Shown piece by piece: positions 34,346 through 42,472 of a stretch of 64,000 bases of DNA (position 1 is its first letter; the number at the start of each line of letters is the position of its first letter). The notes beneath the pieces are model-generated. The model was not told where the DNA came from and made no database searches. It was given only the letters and a program-made list of their open reading frames with translations. This DNA is from Gammaproteobacteria bacterium UBA5078 (lineage in GTDB: Bacteria; Pseudomonadota; Gammaproteobacteria; Pseudomonadales; Pseudohongiellaceae). Where the stretch lies: NCBI GenBank assembly GCA_002416505.1, contig DIAM01000020.1:99077-163076 (forward strand). The letters are read 5' to 3'. Both the position numbers and the translations under genes were made by a program.

Positions 34346-36303
34346 TGCAGACCCTTGAATTGGTCGTAGACCTCTATGCTTGGCTCGAAGGTGCGGCCGG
34401 CGCGGCGCGCGGCATTGGTCTCCTCGCGCATCTGTGAATCAATCCAGAATCCGAACATCTCCCACGGATAGGTGGTGAAGCGGAAGTTAAAGCCCTCTGG
34501 CCACTGCACCCAGCGCCAATACATGGTGCGGTAAAAATCCTCGACAAAACCGGGCGAGAAAGAAGCGTACTCATGCATGCGTTGCTGGATCATATGCGAC
34601 AACTCGATCATGCGCTCTTTGTCCGAAGAGTCGTCGTACTCTTCGATCCACTGATCTAGTTCGAAGTCCGCGATGCTCTCAGTATTATTGGTCTGGGTTT
34701 TTATCTTACGATCGGGATTGACGCTACCATCCTCGAGGAACGCATCGTCATAGGCATTGTCGGAGTGAACGCTCTGCCAATAACTCGGATACATTATCTG
34801 CTGTGGGGCATAGCTCATGAAATACATGTCGTGCTGTTTTTCTCGGGATTTACGAAACCCAGCCGCACCATCGAGAATCTCGATGCGAATCTCTAGCCCC
34901 GCCTTGATCGCCTCTTCTTTCAAGATAGTGAACACGTCCGCGTAGCGGTCATAGTGCGTGGTCAACGTAAAGGCCAAACGCTCATTCTGCGCATTCACTA
35001 AAATGCCATCTGGCCCCCTCTGCGTGAACCCTGCCTTCGCGAAGTGCTCAGTCGCCTTGGCAATATCGAACGCGCGCGGCACTATATCGGTGTTGCTGAA
35101 CTCGGGAAAACCATCGTTAGGAGTACGCAGTCTGCCAACGTCACCGCGGAAATAATTGCTTATCACCAAGTCCCAGTTCGCCGCGTATTGGATGCCCAAA
35201 CGCACATCTAAATTGTCGAGGAGGTGACGGTCCGAGTTAATCCACAGCCCCCAGTTGCTGCGCGGACCCCCATTGTAGAATGTATTCTTATGGATATAGC
35301 CACCCGCGATGTCCGGATCGGTATCGGGAAAACTGTCGTACCAGAGCTCGGCAGTGGGCACCATCATCATGTCCAGGTCACCGCGCCGGAAGGCCTCGGT
35401 GCGCTTGGCCGCATCGCGGATTACGCTGAGCGTAATCTGGTCGACGTTGAATAGATTGCGCCAGTATTTGCTGTCCTTCGCCCACCAATCCTGCTTGCGC
35501 TGCACGATCAGGCGCGTGCCCATGTCGATGTTAGTGTCGTCGATGAAATACGGACCCGCGTGAGGCTCGTAGCGCCACTGATAACGCTCTGGGTAGTCCT
35601 CGCCAAGCTCCTTATAGAAATGCTGCGGCACGGGGCCTAGGGAGAGAACATATTCGGCCATGTCAGGCTTGGCCGTGGCCACCTTCATCGAGAATGTGTA
35701 GTCGTCATACTTGGTGATATTGGTGTATTGCGTGCCATAGAAATTATTGGAATACGGCGCCTGAATATAATCGGAGAGATAGAAGAATAAGGAGAACATC
35801 TGGTCGTCGGCGGTAATCGGCTCATCGTCGGTCCAGCGCGCTGCGGGGTTTATCTTCACGTATACCGTTTGATTGTCGTAGTCTATGGCCCAACGCTCGG
35901 CGATCCCAGGCACGAAGCCCTTCGTATCGGGATGTTGATGCGCATAGCCGAAGCGGTAATAGCCGCTTATCCAAGAACGCGCACTGGAGTTCGTGTCCGG
36001 GCCGGTAAAGCGCAGAGTCGGGGGGAAATCCTCGATGTAATAATAGAAAGTACCACCCTTCTTCGCATCGGGCGAGCCTATGATCGGCTCATCCATGCCA
36101 TCGTCCCAGACTAGGTCGGCGGGAATATCGGCGGGCGTGGCGAAGGTAAACAGGTCCGGATGGGCCGCGTAGTAATCAAGCACTTCCTGAGAGTTATCTA
36201 GGCCGGAGTCTTCGCTGGCGCTCTGTTCTGAGCCGCCCCCACATGCCGTCAGCATGGCGGCGCAGGCTAATAGTAAAAGTCGCAATTTAACTGATGTATT
36301 CAT
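34342..36303 (-). CDS. Peptide-binding lipoprotein, SBP family 5 (first of two paralogues)
   Basis: 653 aa. Lipobox LTACG (Cys near 21), followed by a Ser-rich linker and the family-5 binding domain with AKKGGTFYYY near 80, GYAHQHPDT and TQYTNITKYDDY. YejA-like size and layout. GGGAGT lies 10 bases before the ATG at 36303. It is preceded by the two permease genes and followed, with a four-base overlap, by a close paralogue. Tandem binding proteins on one permease pair are uncommon and point to broadened substrate range. Confidence 0.9.
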   Translation of the reverse strand: MNTSVKLRLLLLACAAMLTACGGGSEQSASEDSGLDNSQEVLDYYAAHPDLFTFATPADIPADLVWDDGMDEPIIGSPDAKKGGTFYYYIEDFPPTLRFTGPDTNSSARSWISGYYRFGYAHQHPDTKGFVPGIAERWAIDYDNQTVYVKINPAARWTDDEPITADDQMFSLFFYLSDYIQAPYSNNFYGTQYTNITKYDDYTFSMKVATAKPDMAEYVLSLGPVPQHFYKELGEDYPERYQWRYEPHAGPYFIDDTNIDMGTRLIVQRKQDWWAKDSKYWRNLFNVDQITLSVIRDAAKRTEAFRRGDLDMMMVPTAELWYDSFPDTDPDIAGGYIHKNTFYNGGPRSNWGLWINSDRHLLDNLDVRLGIQYAANWDLVISNYFRGDVGRLRTPNDGFPEFSNTDIVPRAFDIAKATEHFAKAGFTQRGPDGILVNAQNERLAFTLTTHYDRYADVFTILKEEAIKAGLEIRIEILDGAAGFRKSREKQHDMYFMSYAPQQIMYPSYWQSVHSDNAYDDAFLEDGSVNPDRKIKTQTNNTESIADFELDQWIEEYDDSSDKERMIELSHMIQQRMHEYASFSPGFVEDFYRTMYWRWVQWPEGFNFRFTTYPWEMFGFWIDSQMREETNAARRAGRTFEPSIEVYDQFKGLQ

Positions 36304-36338
36304 GTTGTGAACTCCCGTGCGCTTTAGATTCAGGATGC

Positions 36339-37412
36339 CTATTTATAGAGTGTAAATTTTTTCGGGTCGAAAGATTCGCGAATCGCCTCGCCTACGAAGG
36401 TCACGAGGGTCAATAACACCACGAGCGTACCAAATGCCGACATGACTATCCAAGGGGCCGTGCGCAGGGTCTGCGTACCCTGCTTGAGCAGCTCACCCAG
36501 ACTCGGCGTGGGCGGTGGCAGGCCGAAGCCAAGGAAGTCTAGGGCGGTGATCGCGGAGATCGCCGCGACGATGGTAAAGGGCATGAAGGTAACGAGGGTT
36601 GACAGGACGTTAGGCAGGATATGGCGGAAGACGATGCGGGTGTTAGAGGCCCCTAGCACGCGGGCAGCGGCGACATAGTCGCGTGACTTCTCTTTATAGG
36701 TCTCGGTGCGCATGTAATAGGTCATCGAGGTCCACGAGAACAGCACCATCACCCCCAGCAGGATCAGTATCCGCGAGAATATCGTGAAGGCGTCCGGGAT
36801 GACCGAGAACACGATGATCACCATATACAGGAAGGGGATATTGCTCCATATCTCAATTAGACGCTGACTGATAATGTCGAACATGCCGCCCAAGTAACCC
36901 ATCGCACAGCCCACGGCCACGCCAATCAAGTACACCGCGACCATGAATCCGATCGCGAAAACCAGGGCGATGCGCGTACCGAAGAATAGCCGGGCCAGAA
37001 TGTCACGGCTGGTCGTGTCGGTGCCTAAGTAGTGTTGTTTCGCCGCATCCGGCGGCTCCGGGCGGAAGATGCCGGTGGAGGCATCGTTCTCGAAGGGGCT
37101 ATAGGGTATTGGGGGCATCAGCACCCAGTTATCGGAGCCAGTGTCAGTGAAGTGCTGCTTGAGCTGACGGTAATTGGTCTCGTATTGATAGTCGAGGCCG
37201 AAGTCCGTGCCGGGATGGAAGGCGCTATAAGTGGGAAAAAATATCTCGCCCTCATAGCTTACGACGAGCGCCTTACTATTGATAAACAACTCGCCCGTGA
37301 GACTGAGCAGCAGGAATACTGCGAGGATCAGGAAGCTATAGTAGCCACGCTTGATCTCGCGGAAGCGGCGTAGCTTCTTTGCGGTTTGCGGATTCAGCTT
37401 GAACAGACTCAT
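36339..37412 (-). CDS. yejE: Peptide ABC transporter permease (YejE-like)
   Basis: 357 aa. An N-terminal helix (about 25-45) is followed by a periplasmic segment with VSYEGEIFFPTYSAFH, characteristic of YejE, then five helices of the BPD-type permease with the EAA loop region VLGASNTRIVFRHILPN. It ends FDPKKFTLYK, as in YejE. It forms the membrane channel with the YejB-like permease. In E. coli the Yej system imports microcin C and other peptides; here the natural substrate is unknown. Confidence 0.88.
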   Translation of the reverse strand: MSLFKLNPQTAKKLRRFREIKRGYYSFLILAVFLLLSLTGELFINSKALVVSYEGEIFFPTYSAFHPGTDFGLDYQYETNYRQLKQHFTDTGSDNWVLMPPIPYSPFENDASTGIFRPEPPDAAKQHYLGTDTTSRDILARLFFGTRIALVFAIGFMVAVYLIGVAVGCAMGYLGGMFDIISQRLIEIWSNIPFLYMVIIVFSVIPDAFTIFSRILILLGVMVLFSWTSMTYYMRTETYKEKSRDYVAAARVLGASNTRIVFRHILPNVLSTLVTFMPFTIVAAISAITALDFLGFGLPPPTPSLGELLKQGTQTLRTAPWIVMSAFGTLVVLLTLVTFVGEAIRESFDPKKFTLYK

Positions 37413-37421
37413 GACGGCACC

Positions 37422-38438
37422 CTAGTTGAATCGAATGCGCGGATCGACCAGCGCCACGAGGATGTCGGAGAGTATATTGCCGATCAGCAGCAACACACTG
37501 GCGAGGAATACCACCCCCATCACCACAGGGTAGTCACGGTCTACGATGGAAGTGAGCCCTAACAAGCCAAAGCCATTGATGTCGAATATGGTCTCGATGA
37601 GGAACGAACCGGACACCAAAAGGGTGATGTTCTGCCCGAAGGTCGTGGCGATTGGGATCATCGAATTACGCAGCGCATGACCGGTGACCGCCTTGCGAAA
37701 AGACACCCCCTTGGCGATCGCGGTGCGCACATAGTCCGAGGCGAGATTGTCCATCAGGTGATTCTTCAGTAGCAATGTAACCAGCGCGAAGCTGCCCATC
37801 ATGTAACAGATCAGCGGCAGGGCCGAATGCGAGACTAGATCTTTGATCTTGCCCCATAGGCTGAGGTCTTGGAACTGCAGACTGACGAAGCCCCCCATGG
37901 GGAACCACTCCAAACGCACAGAGAAATATAATAGCAGCAGCGAGCCTAAGGCATAGCCGGGCACGGCATAGCCGATGAAGATGAAGATCGAGCTGATGTT
38001 GTCCACCGCGGTCCGGTGTTTTATGGCTTTGACGATGCCCAAGGGGATACAGATGGCATAGGTCAGGATGAGGGTAATAATGCCGTAGTAGAGCGAGACG
38101 GGAAAACGACTAGCCATGACGTCCCACACGGGCTGGTTGTAGCGATAAGAGGTACCGAGATCGCCGGTAGCGACCTTGCCTACCCATTCGACATAACTCT
38201 GCAGTACGGGCTTGTCGAAGCCGTAATACTCCTTCAACCGCTCCAACTGGGCCTCGGACAGGGCCATATTCTGCCCTGCCGCGGCGCCACGGGTGCCGCC
38301 CCCGCCGAGCTGGGCCTCCATGATGGCGCGCTCGATCGGTCCACCCGGCACGAGGCGGGTGATTAAAAAGACGATTATCGTGATGCCAATCAGCGTTGGG
38401 GGTATTAGCAGCAAACGGCGTATAAAATAGTCACGCAT
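37422..38438 (-). CDS. yejB: Peptide ABC transporter permease (YejB-like)
   Basis: 338 aa. MRDYFIRRLLLIPPTLIGI opening, then a periplasmic Gly-rich segment (GGGGTRGAAAG), LERLKEYYGFDKP, and a permease core with the EAA loop AKGVSFRKAVTGHALRN. It ends VDPRIRFN, as in YejB/DppB proteins. First gene of the six-gene operon; AAGAAG lies 8 bases before the ATG. The upstream region (38439-39103) holds the structured repeats and a plus-strand terminator. Confidence 0.9.
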   Translation of the reverse strand: MRDYFIRRLLLIPPTLIGITIIVFLITRLVPGGPIERAIMEAQLGGGGTRGAAAGQNMALSEAQLERLKEYYGFDKPVLQSYVEWVGKVATGDLGTSYRYNQPVWDVMASRFPVSLYYGIITLILTYAICIPLGIVKAIKHRTAVDNISSIFIFIGYAVPGYALGSLLLLYFSVRLEWFPMGGFVSLQFQDLSLWGKIKDLVSHSALPLICYMMGSFALVTLLLKNHLMDNLASDYVRTAIAKGVSFRKAVTGHALRNSMIPIATTFGQNITLLVSGSFLIETIFDINGFGLLGLTSIVDRDYPVVMGVVFLASVLLLIGNILSDILVALVDPRIRFN

Positions 38439-38608
38439 TCAATTCTTCTTGCTCGTTGTAACGGAGTTTAGGGCAGTCAAAGAGCATACCCGGTTTTAAG
38501 TTCAGAACGAAGAATTATCCTTTTTCTTACAAGGGGCAGGCTAGCTCAATGTCACCATATTGTCATTCCCATGACCATGCGATGTCACACAACACCGCCA
38601 TACTGCGT

Positions 38609-38697
38609 GCATGTCGTCGTTGCGCTTGACCTCCGACAACGACATGCGAAGAGGTTTTACTCTCCTTCAAGGCTACCTTTACCGGTGGCCTTTTTTT
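38609..38697 (+). ncRNA. Candidate small RNA or attenuator 3' end with terminator
   Basis: A hairpin with arms GCATGTCGTCGTTG (38609-38622) and CAACGACATGC (38637-38647, three bases bulged) is followed by a typical intrinsic terminator (38670-38697). No gene ends upstream on the plus strand: the neighbouring operon points the other way. A free-standing terminator suggests a short non-coding transcript starting somewhere after 38440. I cannot identify a good promoter, and the RNA matches no family I know. Confidence 0.35.
38670..38697 (+). terminator. Rho-independent terminator not attached to a known gene
   Basis: Stem AGGCTACC / GGTGGCCT (eight pairs, one G-U) with a six-base loop, followed by seven or eight Ts. 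Confidence 0.75.
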
Positions 38698-38737
38698 ATT
38701 CCTTGTGACTTTAGCTGAATTCACTCCGTTGCTCGAT

Positions 38738-38852
38738 CCGCGGGGGAGGTGAGGGATTGCTGGAGACGCCAAAAAACTCACATCCATGTGAAGGCTCGAC
38801 GTGCGCCGTCCCTGGCGCCCGACGCTCCCGCACTCCCTCACCTCCCCCGCGG
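38738..38852 (-). repeat. Structured repeat copy 1: long stem enclosing two GGA-loop hairpins
   Basis: Outer arms 38738-38756 and 38834-38852 form a perfect 19-bp inverted repeat. Read on the minus strand, the interior contains hairpin 1 (38803-38818: GCGCC, loop AGGGAC, GGCGC) and hairpin 2 (38778-38791: TCACA, loop TGGA, TGTGA), then a TTTTTTGGCG tract. The same core order and sequence reappear in copy 2 on the plus strand. The ACA-NGGA-TGT hairpin fits the CsrA/RsmA binding consensus. Confidence 0.85.
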
Positions 38853-38967
38853 CTCTAGACATACACAGATTTACAGCTCGGAAACTCTGTTCAAGTCTTT
38901 GTAACTAAAGGGTTATCTAACAATGCTGTAGCAACCACTCAGAATCAAAAATTTCGTGTTAAGTCAG

Positions 38968-39085
38968 CGCTGGGGGTGGGGTGCAGAGGGTCAGGAACGT
39001 CGGGCGCCTGGACGGCGCACGTCGAGCCTGCACAGGGATGTGCGCCTTTTGGCGGTTCCAGACCATCTGTACCTCGCCGCCAGTG
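38968..39085 (+). repeat. Structured repeat copy 2: long stem enclosing two GGA-loop hairpins
   Basis: Outer arms 38968-38992 and 39061-39085 pair over 25 positions, by eye 19 Watson-Crick, 4 G-U and 2 mismatches. Inside are hairpin 1 (39004-39018: GCGCC, loop TGGAC, GGCGC) and hairpin 2 (39030-39043: GCACA, loop GGGA, TGTGC). Compared with copy 1, hairpin 2 has T-A changed to G-C at the closing pair, a compensatory change. The cores share CGTCGGGCGCC, GGACGGCGCACGTCGAGCCT and TTTTGGCG. It ends 19 bases before the stop codon of the minus-strand oppF-like gene. Confidence 0.85.
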
Positions 39086-39103
39086 CGAGCTACGGAGAAA
39101 AAA

Positions 39104-40060
39104 CTAATACAGGTGACATGCCACCAGTCTTTCGCTGTCATCAACTTTCTTTAATACGGGAGTTGTACCTCGGCACACATCCATCACCTTTGGGCAGCGG
39201 CCCGCGAATCGGCACCCTTCTGGCACATCGACCGGCGACGGGATCTCTCCCTGTATGCCTGTGGAGGGCCGCGCTCGCTCGATATCCGGGTCTGGCTCAG
39301 GGTTCGACGCGATTAGGATTTGAGTATAGGGATGTAGCGGACGGAAATAGACATCGTCTACCGGCCCTATCTCCATTAAAGCCCCCAGATACATCACCGC
39401 CATGCGATCGGACACATAGCGCACCATCGACAGGTCGTGGGCGATGAACAATAGCGTTAAGCCCATGGAGGCTTGCAGCTCGCTTAGCAGGTTCACGACC
39501 TGCGCCTGCACCGACACATCCAGCGCCGAGATCGGCTCGTCACACACCACGAATTCCGGCTCGAGGATCATCGCCCTCGCGATGCCGATGCGCTGACGTT
39601 GTCCGCCGGAGAACTCGTGTGGATAGCGCGACATATGGTCAGCGTGTAGCCCTACTTTCTCCAGCCAGTGCGCCGCCTTATCCCGCGCCTGGGCAGCGGA
39701 CATCAAGCGGTGTAGTAATAGGCCTTCCGCGATTATCTCCCCCACCGTCATGCGTGGGTTCAGGGAGGAATAGGGATCTTGGAAGATCATCTGCATCTTG
39801 CGCGAATAGCGCTGGAAGTCCGCGCTCGTATAGTGGCGCGGCAGCGCAGTGCCGCGATAGTGTACTTCGCCCGCGCTCTTGTCGTGCAGCCCCAGCAGGG
39901 TCTTGCCCAGAGTAGACTTGCCCGAGCCGCTCTCCCCTACTAAGCCCACGATCTCCCGCTCCGCTATAGAGAAGCTGATCTTATCGACGGCGTGTACCTT
40001 CTGGCCCTTGCCGATATCGAAGTATTTACTTAGCCCGTCGATGCGCACTAACTCACTCAT
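39104..40060 (-). CDS. oppF: Oligopeptide ABC transporter ATP-binding protein (OppF-like)
   Basis: 318 aa. Walker A GESGSGKST, Q-loop MIFQDPYSSLNP, signature FSGGQRQR, Walker B FVVCDEP, H-loop AHD and the C-terminal VPEGCRFAGRCP tail. The ATG at 40060 follows GGGAGG; an in-frame start at 40108 would run deep into the upstream gene. It overlaps the oppD-like gene by eight bases. Last gene of a five-gene operon from 45133 to 39104. Confidence 0.9.
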   Translation of the reverse strand: MSELVRIDGLSKYFDIGKGQKVHAVDKISFSIAEREIVGLVGESGSGKSTLGKTLLGLHDKSAGEVHYRGTALPRHYTSADFQRYSRKMQMIFQDPYSSLNPRMTVGEIIAEGLLLHRLMSAAQARDKAAHWLEKVGLHADHMSRYPHEFSGGQRQRIGIARAMILEPEFVVCDEPISALDVSVQAQVVNLLSELQASMGLTLLFIAHDLSMVRYVSDRMAVMYLGALMEIGPVDDVYFRPLHPYTQILIASNPEPDPDIERARPSTGIQGEIPSPVDVPEGCRFAGRCPKVMDVCRGTTPVLKKVDDSERLVACHLY

Positions 40061-41075
40061 TGCCGCCTCCCAAGAAGAGACCATCGGCACGATGTGGGCT
40101 CTGCGCATGATGCAGCCAGCAGCGTGAATAATGCCTAGGCGCCACGTCGAACTGCTCGGGAGATCTAGCCTCGCAAACCCTCATGCTATGGGGGCAGCGC
40201 GCAGCATAGGCACAACCGACCGGTGGCGAGAATAAATCTGGCGGGCTGCCCTCGATCGGCTGGAGTGTATCGTGTCGGCCCGGGTCGTTGTTCGGCATAG
40301 CCAGTTTCAGCCCTAGAGTATAAGGGTGGGAGGAGCGATAAAACACATCGTCTACACTACCGGACTCGACGATCTGACCGGCATACATAACCGCAACATC
40401 GTCCGCCATTCTGGCGACCACACCAAGGTCATGGGTAATTAGAATCAAGGCCATGCCGGTTTCATTTTGAAGGTCTTTGAGCAAGTCTAGAATCTGCGCT
40501 TGAATCGTCACATCGAGGGCAGTGGTCGGTTCATCTGCAATAAGGACGGTTGGCTTGCAGGAGATCGCCATCGCGATCATCGCGCGCTGCAACATGCCGC
40601 CGGAGAACTCGAAGGGATACTGCTTGGCGCGCTTCTCCGCCTCGGGAATACGCACCAGCTTCAGCAACTCCAATGCACGCGCCCAAGCCTTACTACGACT
40701 ATAGCCGCGATGCACGATGAGCGGCTCGGCGATTTGATCGCCTATGGTCATGGTAGGGTTTAGTGAGGACATCGGGTCTTGGAAGATCATGCCAATCTCG
40801 GCTCCGCGCACCTCGCGTCCCTCTATGGTCTTGCGACCTAGAATTTCGACACCACGCAGCTTAGCCGAACCTTGCATGATGCGTCCTGGCGGCATGGGAA
40901 TCAGCCCCATCATGGCTTGCACGGTCACGGATTTACCACAGCCAGACTCGCCCACTATTGCCAGCGTGCGCCCAGCCTCGACCTTGAAATCCACGCCACG
41001 TACCGCCCGCACGGTGCCGCCATAGGTATCGAATTCTACGTGCAGGTTCTGCACTTCTAACAGCGGCGCACTCAT
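40053..41075 (-). CDS. oppD: Oligopeptide ABC transporter ATP-binding protein (OppD-like)
   Basis: 340 aa. Walker A GESGCGKSV, Q-loop MIFQDPMSSLNP, signature FSGGMLQR, Walker B LIADEPTTALD and the Cys-containing tail GCAYAARCPHSMRVC. It partners the OppF-like ATPase. Its ATG overlaps the permease stop by four bases. It is a different gene from the OppD-like ATPase of the neighbouring Yej-like operon, so the window encodes two full transporter ATPase pairs. Confidence 0.9.
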   Translation of the reverse strand: MSAPLLEVQNLHVEFDTYGGTVRAVRGVDFKVEAGRTLAIVGESGCGKSVTVQAMMGLIPMPPGRIMQGSAKLRGVEILGRKTIEGREVRGAEIGMIFQDPMSSLNPTMTIGDQIAEPLIVHRGYSRSKAWARALELLKLVRIPEAEKRAKQYPFEFSGGMLQRAMIAMAISCKPTVLIADEPTTALDVTIQAQILDLLKDLQNETGMALILITHDLGVVARMADDVAVMYAGQIVESGSVDDVFYRSSHPYTLGLKLAMPNNDPGRHDTLQPIEGSPPDLFSPPVGCAYAARCPHSMRVCEARSPEQFDVAPRHYSRCWLHHAQSPHRADGLFLGGGNE

Positions 41076-42472
41076 TCCAAACTCCTCATGCGCGAATCGA
41101 GCGCGTCTCGCAAACCATCACCCAAGAGGTTGAAGGCCAAAACCGTCAGGCTGATAAAGATGGCAGGGAAAATCAATTCGTGAGGATGGGTCAACATCGT
41201 CGCCAAGCCCTCGTTGCTCATGCTCCCCCAGGATGCCGTGGGTGGCGCCACGCCCATGCCGATGAAAGACAGGAAGGCCTCGGTGAAAATCGCACTTGGC
41301 ACGGCGAAAGTGAGGGTCACTAGAATGACGCCCAGCGTGTTGGGAATCATGTGCCGCAGCACGAGATAGTAATTCTTAGCGCCTAGTAGTCGCGAGGCGC
41401 TGACATAGGCCTCCTGTCGGATTTGTAGAATCTGGCCGCGCACGAGTCGCGCCGTAGCGGGCCAAGACAGAAGAATCAAGGCGACGAGCATCGGTAATAT
41501 GCCACTCTCTCCCGGCCCGATGCCGAACACCACCTGGAACAGGATCATGAATAGCAAGAAGGGCAAGGCGACGACGAAATCGGCGATTCGCATCATGACC
41601 TGATCGACCTTGCCGCCGATGAAACCCGCGGTGCTGCCATAGGCAACGCCGAGCAACACGAACAGGAATGGTGCGACGATACCGATAAAGAGTGACACCC
41701 GAGCACCCGACATCAAACGCGCCAGGATGTCGCGCCCCAGGTAGTCGGTGCCGAAGGGATGGAAAGATAATTTCACTTCATCGCCTAACGCAAGCTCTAC
41801 GTCTGGAGCGACGAGTTCGCGCTCGCGCACCTCATCCAGCGTTATCACGCGGCGCACGTCCACCGCCAGCTCTTGATACTGCGCAGAGAGATTCATGTCC
41901 TGATCTAGACTCACCAAGGTGTAGTAATAGGTGTCCGGTCGCAGGTCGAGGCGATCCTCGTAGAAACCTGCCTCGACACTGGTGAACTCCGCAATCGGCA
42001 GGCCGAACGCAAGCTCGCCATCTATTGGAAAAATATTGCGATAGAGTCGCAGGGCGTTCGCCCCCGGCACGGCATCCCAGATCAAGCGCACGGATTGTGA
42101 GTTAGCATCCGCGCCGATGCGCAGGCCCGTCGCATCGCTCTCGAAGCCGGGTTGGACCGAGCCATCCCACGCGGTGTATTCGGGCACGATCTCCGCTGAG
42201 CGATCGGCACCGGGTGCCTGACTGATTTGATCGATATCCTGCCGCGATGGGTCCACTTGCCACAGAAAGGGGCCAATCAACGCGAAGGCCAACAGACCAA
42301 TAATTAGCCACAGAGAGAACAAGGCGCGACGATTCGACTTGAGGCGTCGCCAGGCATCCTGCCAGTAGGAGCGCGAGGGACGATTGATGCCATGAATATC
42401 GTCGCGATGTGGCAGTGGCGCGAAATCATCGGCGCTGAGCGTGACGGAGCTTGAAGAACTTAAATCACTCAT
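41072..42472 (-). CDS. oppC: Oligopeptide ABC permease (OppC-like) with fibronectin-III-like insertion
   Basis: 466 aa, against about 300 for OppC. First helix about 52-70. Then residues 75-255 form a large periplasmic segment before the remaining helices. Within it, residues about 117-210 look like a fibronectin type III domain: SVRLIWDAVPGANALRLYR and DTYYYTLVSLDQDMNLS, with the Trp and Tyr core positions of that fold. The rest is ordinary OppC (HPFGTDYLGRDILARLM, EAA loop LGAKNYYLVLRHMIPN). The ATG at 42472 follows GAGGGT and overlaps the oppB stop by four bases. The added domain could contact the binding protein or the cell wall; its role is unknown. Confidence 0.88.
   Translation of the reverse strand: MSDLSSSSSVTLSADDFAPLPHRDDIHGINRPSRSYWQDAWRRLKSNRRALFSLWLIIGLLAFALIGPFLWQVDPSRQDIDQISQAPGADRSAEIVPEYTAWDGSVQPGFESDATGLRIGADANSQSVRLIWDAVPGANALRLYRNIFPIDGELAFGLPIAEFTSVEAGFYEDRLDLRPDTYYYTLVSLDQDMNLSAQYQELAVDVRRVITLDEVRERELVAPDVELALGDEVKLSFHPFGTDYLGRDILARLMSGARVSLFIGIVAPFLFVLLGVAYGSTAGFIGGKVDQVMMRIADFVVALPFLLFMILFQVVFGIGPGESGILPMLVALILLSWPATARLVRGQILQIRQEAYVSASRLLGAKNYYLVLRHMIPNTLGVILVTLTFAVPSAIFTEAFLSFIGMGVAPPTASWGSMSNEGLATMLTHPHELIFPAIFISLTVLAFNLLGDGLRDALDSRMRSLE

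Larger units (their letters stand above)
38439..39103. other. Intergenic region between two peptide-transporter operons, rich in RNA-like structure
   Basis: 665 bases without a credible protein gene. From left to right: the presumed yejB promoter region (minus strand), a hairpin at 38609-38647, a plus-strand terminator at 38670-38697, and two inverted copies of a structured repeat at 38738-38852 and 38968-39085. Two reading frames of about 100-160 codons cross the repeats, but they only translate the repeat and are rejected. Confidence 0.75.

Noticed and set aside
38563..38862. Minus-strand frame of 99 codons over structured repeat copy 1
   Set aside because: It only translates the repeat and its hairpins, has no ribosome-binding site, and a similar frame appears over copy 2. 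Repeat-derived frames like this are often mis-annotated as hypothetical proteins.
38956..39447. Plus-strand frame of 163 codons across repeat copy 2 and the oppF-like 3' end
   Set aside because: It runs antisense into a well-supported ATPase gene and again contains the translated repeat.
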